From Saccopteryx bilineata (Eukaryota > Chordata > Mammalia > Chiroptera > Emballonuridae), in NCBI RefSeq assembly GCF_036850765.1, contig NC_089490.1, positions 103,968,574 through 104,032,573 on the forward strand: a stretch of DNA of 64,000 nt. Reading direction: 5' to 3'. Under the pieces are notes generated by a model, which was not told the DNA's origin, did not search any database, and was given only the letters and a program-made list of their open reading frames with translations. This document shows positions 58,090-64,000 of the stretch, in pieces (within the stretch, counting starts at the first letter, position 1; each line of letters opens with the position of its first letter). Both the position numbers and the translations under genes were made by a program.

Positions 58090-59700
58090 AACATCAAGGA
58101 CCATACAGATCTATTAAAGTGATCAGCTGCTCTGTTCAAATTCTAGGGACGGCAATGGCTGCAGGGCTGTCAGCAGTGTCCAGGATGAGGTGAGGGTCAT
58201 CTAGTGTTAATGGTGCCGGCAGCGGTGACTTCACCAACCAGGGTCTGTAGCATGATTTTGAACAATGAGTCTTGTATGTATAGCATTTAAGCCTGGGTCA
58301 TTGACTTTCAAGAGATTTTTTGAGCCACTCAATGTTTTTTGTGTTTTTTTGGTAAATTATAAAAAAAATGTATTTCTGATACTTTTAACTAAATAATAGA
58401 TATAGAAATAGTAACCACACGTAGTGTTTTCTGATCTGCAAAGCCACACATTCAGGTGTGCCCAAGTATACTCTAATCTGATGTGCTCTCAAAGTGGGCC
58501 CACAATACAAATCCCATGTAAATATTCAGCAGAAAAGACTGTCATAGTCACGTGATCAATATGATCGTCTTCTGAATGCCAGTAGGTCTTTGTCCTTAGC
58601 TGTGCCAGTGATGCTCAGTAGGTTCCTTAGTTAAGTGGCCTTGGTGGCAGAAACTGACACACTGGATCAGTTATGTGGACTTCCTTCATCAACACTGTCC
58701 TAGCATCACCAACTTGCCAGTTTTAGTGACCAGCCCTGACCTCCTCAACTGATACTACTTCAAGGAGACCAGTCATTCACATGGTGGCAGGTTCATCACA
58801 TATGACTCCTTCCTGGAGGATAGAGAAACAAAATATCTCCATTAAAATATACACTAGATTTGAATCTACTTCTCTTTCCTCCCAACTCCTGCCAAAGCCA
58901 TCCTATGCAGATATAGTGAATTGTTCACTGTTACAGTAGTATCCCACTCAATGTTGCTTTTCACCAGGAAACTCACGTTTCAGGAGAGGAAGCCGATGGA
59001 CTGATGCCCACAGGAGCTCATACTCATATCATAGACTCTCTGTCCTGGATGCAGCTGGCTTTACAACACAGCAGAATGACTGAAGTAAAAGTTGGCTATG
59101 GCACCATCTTGAAGTGAGTATCTTGAAAAGTTGGAACGCCACTTTAGCGGTGAGACTTATATTACCTGGGTTTGATGTGTTTACGGTGCAGGTCCTTGCA
59201 GAAAACAGCGGTTCGGGGACCAAGACAAGAAAATGGGAGTCTCATTTCTCACAATTACATTTAATATTATACCTAGGACTCTGGGCAATACTTGTGTAGG
59301 AACTTTAGTACTTGGAGGAGAAGCGCTCCCCCAACCCCAGGAAGCAACAGAGACTGCACCCCTGCCATTCCAGGCTTCTTGAACACTGCACAGGGGAAAG
59401 GCAGGCCATAGTACTGGCTGTGGTGCTGGGCCTGGTTATTAAAGATTTCTGATACACAGTGAGGTCAGAGAGGAACATGAATAAAATTCAGATGGACCTC
59501 TTAGGACTCCCCTGTTCAGTCTTAAGTAAAGGGAAGACTTATAATTCTTTACAAAAAGGAACCAATGAAAGCTCAAATTCCCCCAGGAATCACATTTTGG
59601 GTTACTCCACAGTAGGGACACTGGCCATCAGAAGAGAAAGTAAAAAGAGAATGGAATGAGTAGTGGTGGGTAGAAATAATAAATATTCACTGTGATCTCC
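58090..59700 (+). pseudogene. Ancient ERV-L-type pol relic (integrase to dUTPase part)
   Basis: Scattered blocks follow the order of the 3' half of ERV-L pol: an integrase-end stretch near 59035-59160, a 'ggaggagaagcgctcccccaa' block near 59310, and a dUTPase-region stretch near 59490-59660. The frames are full of stops and indels and no protein can be made. No LTRs were recognised at either side. The assignment rests on remembered family sequence and the boundaries are loose. Confidence 0.5.
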
Positions 59701-59779
59701 TGGCCTGTGAAGTCACGATTTGAAAGTAGACATAAAAAGAATAGGAAACACCTGCATTTGCAAAAACACAAGGGAAGCC

Positions 59780-60240
59780 CTCCAAAGGTGTTCCTTTGCA
59801 ACCAGAATACAATACAAAGTTTATTCTGGTTTACCAAAGCCTATGCGATTTGGCTGCCGCTTACCTCTCTCACTTCATTTCATTCCACTCACGCCAGCGC
59901 CCGCCAGGCGAAGTTCATTCTAGCCTCAAGGATTTGTACTAGCTGTTCTCCTATCTGAATGCTTCCCCACAAGATATTCAGAGAATATCAGTAAAATTTT
60001 TCCTGTTCATTGTATGTTAACAGTACTCTCCCATTGTCTCTCTCCCTTCTGAACTATGAGTTACTTCCTATCATAGAACTAATAACTATAGTGAGTGTTA
60101 AATATCAGACATGTATATATTTATCATCTGTCCCTCTCCAATGGAATACAATCTCATGAGCACAGAGACTTTGTGTTTATGTGCTGTTGAGCCTAGAATA
60201 GTGAGGTGCTCAAATATTTGTTGAATAAGTGATTTAATTA
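59780..60240 (+). mobile_element. L2 LINE 3' end
   Basis: 'ggctgccgcttacctctctc' and further 'gagcctagaatagtgaggtg', 'tcaaatatttgttgaataag' follow the sense L2 3' end. Confidence 0.65.
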
Positions 60241-61399
60241 AATGGCAGAGATAAGATTGTTAAAAAGATTATGGGAAGCTTGGAAAATCAGATGAGATGT
60301 GGACCTTTCAAATTTCAGATAGCTTAACAAGCTGCAAAATAGAAGATATTTCAGAGAGTGTTTGAAATGGCTCAAGGACCTTTGCTCTCTTCCAAGTTCT
60401 TTAGCCATTCAAAATTGTGCCAATGGCTTATTCTCTTCTGAGAATGCTTTGATCCCTAGTCTTCAGTAACTACTCCAAACCTTCCTTCTGAGTACTCTCA
60501 TTTCCTTTTCCAGCAAACAACTGACTTCTTTTTTTTTTTTTTTAAACATTTTCTTCTCCTTGGTCTATTTTGATAATCCAGTAGCTGCTTCATAAAACTG
60601 ATGGGAAAGAGCCTTCTATCTTTGTTACCACCCAGTATCCTGATTAATGTGCCGTTTGCTTCTGCATATCAGTTTTTGAAGCAATTCTGAAGGTTTTGCT
60701 TGGTATTTTCATGATCAGAACATATACACTACTACTTAGATGGCTAGCTCTAGTGAAGTTGGTATAGCATCGAGCTAACTCTGTTGTCCATCAGGGCAGT
60801 GTGAGTGGTCTTTTTTTATTTTCACTAGTCCTGTCTAACCATCCTGCTGCTTCAGACTGATCCTGAAACTCCTACTACTCTTCTAGGCCTCACTGATTCC
60901 CCCTTTGGGCTCATTTCACATAGATAGTTTCTGCTTCACATTTAAGCCCTTAATGCTATCCTGTCAGACATTCTATTCCAGCAGAGTTTCAAACTCTTTC
61001 CCTGCCTCCACCTAGCTATCAGTTCACACACTCCCATCACTAATATGTCTCTCTTGTCGGTGATCATCAGTATCGGAGAATTTGACATGCCCCCCTGCCT
61101 TCTATTTGAAAACCTCTGTCTATTTCATTTGTCTGAATCGGCTTCCTCAACGAGTTTATAACATTCGGGATCCTTGATTGTATCCCCTGTTTTTATGGTA
61201 TTTCTCCAAATAGTGCCTTAATGTCTGGGATATTATTGGGCACATCGTAGGTACCCTTTTTAACAAAAAGCAGTTGATCCAATAGATTTTTTTTATTGAT
61301 TCCTAGTTGAGGATTTTACTGAAATTTAGGTGAGTCATTAGATGTACATATTTGAATATAGTCACCTCCAGTCTAAACTTTCCATTAAGTTAAACTATT
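60241..61399. other. Unassigned DNA, possible worn L2 at 61130-61260
   Basis: 'gtctgggatattattgggca' resembles an L2 tail. Otherwise nothing recognised. Confidence 0.35.
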
Positions 61400-62010
61400 T
61401 CTAATCTGTACTTGGATTGATCCAGTGTGGGTGAGGGTTCTACAGCTCCACAGAAAATCTAGTTTTGATTCTGTAAGCATGAACTCCATTTCAGGTATAG
61501 CAAAGACCAGGTACCCTGTCACCCTCAGGCCTCTTCCAGCCCATTCTCTGGAGCAGAAAAAGTGCCACTGAAGGCTGAGTCTAACAATTAGTCATATCTA
61601 TGTTATGAAGCCCCAGTAAAAACTCTGAACACTGAAGCTGAGTTTTCCAAATTGGCAATGCTCCATTCATATTGTCACACATTGATGCTGGGAGTAGTGA
61701 GTCCTGAGGACAACAGAAGCTTTGCAGTTGGAACCCTCCTAAACTCTGTCCTATGTAAATTTTCCTTTTGTTGCTCCTAATCCGTCCTGTAAGAAATCAT
61801 GAGTACGTATATACTAGCTTTCACTGAGTTCTATGAATCTTTCTAGTGAATGCTCAAACCTGTGTGGTTTTGGGAATCCTCCAACCTTGCCGTCAGAAGT
61901 TACTGTTAGAAGTGAGGGCAGTCAGTCTGGAAGCCTGGGCCCTGAGACTGCAGTTTGGCTAACTTTGGTGATCACACCCCCACATTCCCCTCCTTTCCCA
62001 GAGTTTGTAA
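61400..62010 (+). mobile_element. Ancient LTR-like repeat, related to 20396-20735
   Basis: 'tgaagccccagtaaaaactc', 'cagaagctttgcagttggaa', 'cactgagttctatgaatctt' follow the same family order as the 20.4-kb copy. Confidence 0.5.
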
Positions 62011-62944
62011 CATGACCTGAATCACAACATTACATTGTTGTCATTGGGGAGAGACAGGGCTGACCTTTGCTTGTGTCCTGATTTATTTTTCTACCCATTC
62101 TGTCAGAGTTGGCTTCATTTCTACAGCCTTTCTCAACTTCTGGTTCCCTCTCCACAATGTCGCTCCCCTCGTCCTCAGTCTTGCCCAGCTGCAGTCTTTG
62201 TGGAGGTAGGACAGGTAGGAAGAGCTGCCTCGTAGCTGGTGCACTTCACTATTAAAGTTCTCTAAAAGCCAGACCTTGCCTCCTGGGACTCAGAGATGAC
62301 CCTTGCAAACTGTTCTTCAAACTTGACATCTTCCTTACTTCCCATCAGATATGGACTTGCTGCCACCAGAGAAGAACATTAGGCGCCTGGAGATGCTGGC
62401 TTTCCTTTGCATTAAAAACTTTTTTTCCCTTTACCTATTCTCAGCACTTCCTGAAGTTGCTTAGCAGGTGTTTCATAAACCTGACTGATCAGAGGATCAC
62501 TTCTGGCTCTTGATAAATTTTCAGATTTTCAGCATGTCCCATGGAGATTTTGATGTAAATCTGAGACTTGGCAGTGGAGTCTGTCTTATTTTCATTTAAA
62601 TAATAAGGGCCCAAGTTATTCTCATAATGACCAGCCATATCCTTAAGCCTGGACTTCCTCCGCTTCATATCTACATCTAAGTTGCAACCACTGTCCTATG
62701 TATTTCCCTTGTCCTTGCTGGGGTTGGGAAACAAACCTGAATCTGTTTTGTATGTGCTCTGAGTTGGAGGAGTCATGCCCTAGCCCTGGTGCTGAGTCTG
62801 GCAGTTCTCCCATCCTGCCTTGTTACGGCCAGCTCTCTTCGCTGGCACCGGGATCTTTCCTGTACCCTATCCCAGCGTCTGTAGTCTTTCCACACATGGA
62901 TAGATGGATATCGAATATGATGACCAAATCCACAAACAACTTCA
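62011..62944. other. Unassigned single-copy DNA
   Basis: GC somewhat higher than elsewhere; no exon or repeat recognised. Confidence 0.4.
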
Positions 62945-63850
62945 TTTAATTCAATAAACATTTACTGACTTGAGTTATGTCCCAGGCACTGTGCTAGATG
63001 CTGGCAAGATGAAAATAGGAAAATACTCATCGTTTAAAGGGTGTGACAGACACTTAAAGAAACAGCCATAATACGGTGTGATGAATGCTTTAGCAGAAGC
63101 ATGTACAAAGTGCTATGGAAACTCGGATGGGGGAGTGATTAATGCCTGCTGGGAAGGGTCAGGAAAAGTCACAGAGAAGAGTTTACATTTGGAAGGTGAC
63201 CGAAAGTTCTCTCAGAGGTTGGGGGGGGGCAGGGGAGGGCATTCCAGGCAGAGAGCTAAGCAGAATCAAAGCCAGGGCGAGTGAGAGTGCTCGCTGTGCT
63301 CAGGCAACTTGGACTCAGTACACTGGTAGACCAAGAGCAGTGTTTTTTTCCAAGTGTCCTCAGGATATCTTCACTGTAACTCCCCAGGGAGCCTACTAAA
63401 TGTGCACATTTCAAGGCCTCCACCTCATACTTCCTGATTTAGGATCTCAGAAGTGGGGCCGCAGCAATTTTTCATCCTTGATAAGCTCCCGAGATGATGT
63501 TTCAGTCGGTGAAAGCAGAGGTTCTCCACCTCGGTGCACTATGATCACTGGTGGGGTTGGCAGAACGCTGATGCCTCAGTCTCACCCTCAGAGATTCTTG
63601 TTTAGTGATCCTGGGGTATGACTTGGGCATCTGGATGTTTAATGCTCCCTGGTGATTCTCATGTGGAGAACCAACTTGAGAATCACAGGGCTAGAGCATC
63701 TGATTCAAGAACTTGAAACAGGCACATGGAGAATCACTGCAAAGTATAATGGAGTCGTAGGAAGTTGATGGAAGGTTTTGGATGCCAGGCTGGGGAGTTT
63801 GGTTTTGATGTTATAGGTGATGAAGAGAGAATGGGAAGGTGGTTTACATT
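62945..63850 (-). mobile_element. L2 LINE 3' fragment (antisense), split by MER5A-like sequence
   Basis: Starts 'ttcaataaacatttactgac', 'ccaggcactgtgctagatgc' and 'ggcattccaggcagagagct'. It resumes after 63695 with the more upstream part of the L2 tail. Confidence 0.7.
63350..63690 (-). mobile_element. MER5A-like hAT fragments
   Basis: 'gagcctactaaatgtgcaca', 'tcaaggcctccacctcatac' and 'gaccaacttgagaatcacag'-type blocks fit MER5A in reverse, perhaps two adjoining pieces. Confidence 0.5.
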
Positions 63851-64000
63851 TCTACTTAGGTCTCATTAGATGCCAGTGTTAGGAAACAAGACCCAGTGTG
63901 ATTGTCTACCTCTTATGCTAGAGGGAGGGGTGCTCTCCGGGAGCTTGTCTGCAGGAAGTGGCTCAGCTATGCCCTCAGGATAACTGCTTCTTGCTGGTAA

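Overview
This is a gene-poor stretch of mammalian nuclear DNA, very probably from a bat. The evidence is two tRNA-derived SINE families with intact B boxes, recent cut-and-paste hAT transposons with target-site duplications, and a young L1 lineage over a background of old mammalian repeats (MIR, L2, L3/CR1, Tigger, MER5A, MaLR/ERV-L). The long SINE (GGCCCTGGCCGGTTGGCTCAGCGGT head, shortened here to its tRNA-like promoter) and the second SINE (CCTGACCAGGCGGTGGCGC head) look to me like those of horseshoe bats and relatives (Rhinolophoidea). That assignment is from memory and was not searched. I find no host protein-coding exon, no tRNA or rRNA gene and no CRISPR array.

Layout. 1-4.04 kb is the 5' half of a young L1 on the minus strand (copy A), cut by the window edge. 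4.16-5.34 kb is an old L1 3' end. 5.3-9.8 kb holds single-copy DNA, an internally deleted Tigger, an 810-bp element with long inverted repeats, a MIR and an L2. 9.8-19.9 kb is a decayed hAT transposon with a BED-type transposase relic, split by a complete 7.8-kb L1 (copy B) that landed inside its terminal region. 20-25.2 kb is a dense mosaic of Tigger, LTR-like, L1, SINE, MIR and L3 pieces. 28.15 kb holds a short non-autonomous relative of the same hAT. 30.2-33.2 kb is an old L1 carrying a solo LTR, two SINEs and a tiny L1 tip. 38.45-40.6 kb has another hAT-like element, SINEs and L2. 41.1-48.9 kb is a second complete young L1 on the minus strand (copy C). 53.0-55.5 kb contains an inverted duplication, one arm of which received an hAT element that itself received a SINE. 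58.1-59.7 kb is a worn ERV-L-type pol relic. The rest is mostly unassigned single-copy sequence.

The three young L1 copies share one plan: a 2.4-kb 5' UTR with about 240-bp tandem monomers in its GC-rich part, an antisense short ORF near the 5' end, an AT-rich leader, ORF1 (339 aa, open only in copy B), an inter-ORF region with a 79-codon frame overlapping the ORF2 start, ORF2, and a G-rich 3' UTR. ORF2 is broken in both complete copies, and both carry the same one-base loss in the same A-run.

The most interesting points are: (1) an ORF0-like antisense ORF and a monomeric promoter in this L1 lineage; (2) a 60-bp segment, 59/60 identical and inverted, shared by two otherwise old MIR copies 1.3 kb apart; (3) an inverted duplication whose second arm preserves the empty site of an hAT insertion; (4) a short hAT element whose parent is visible in the same window.
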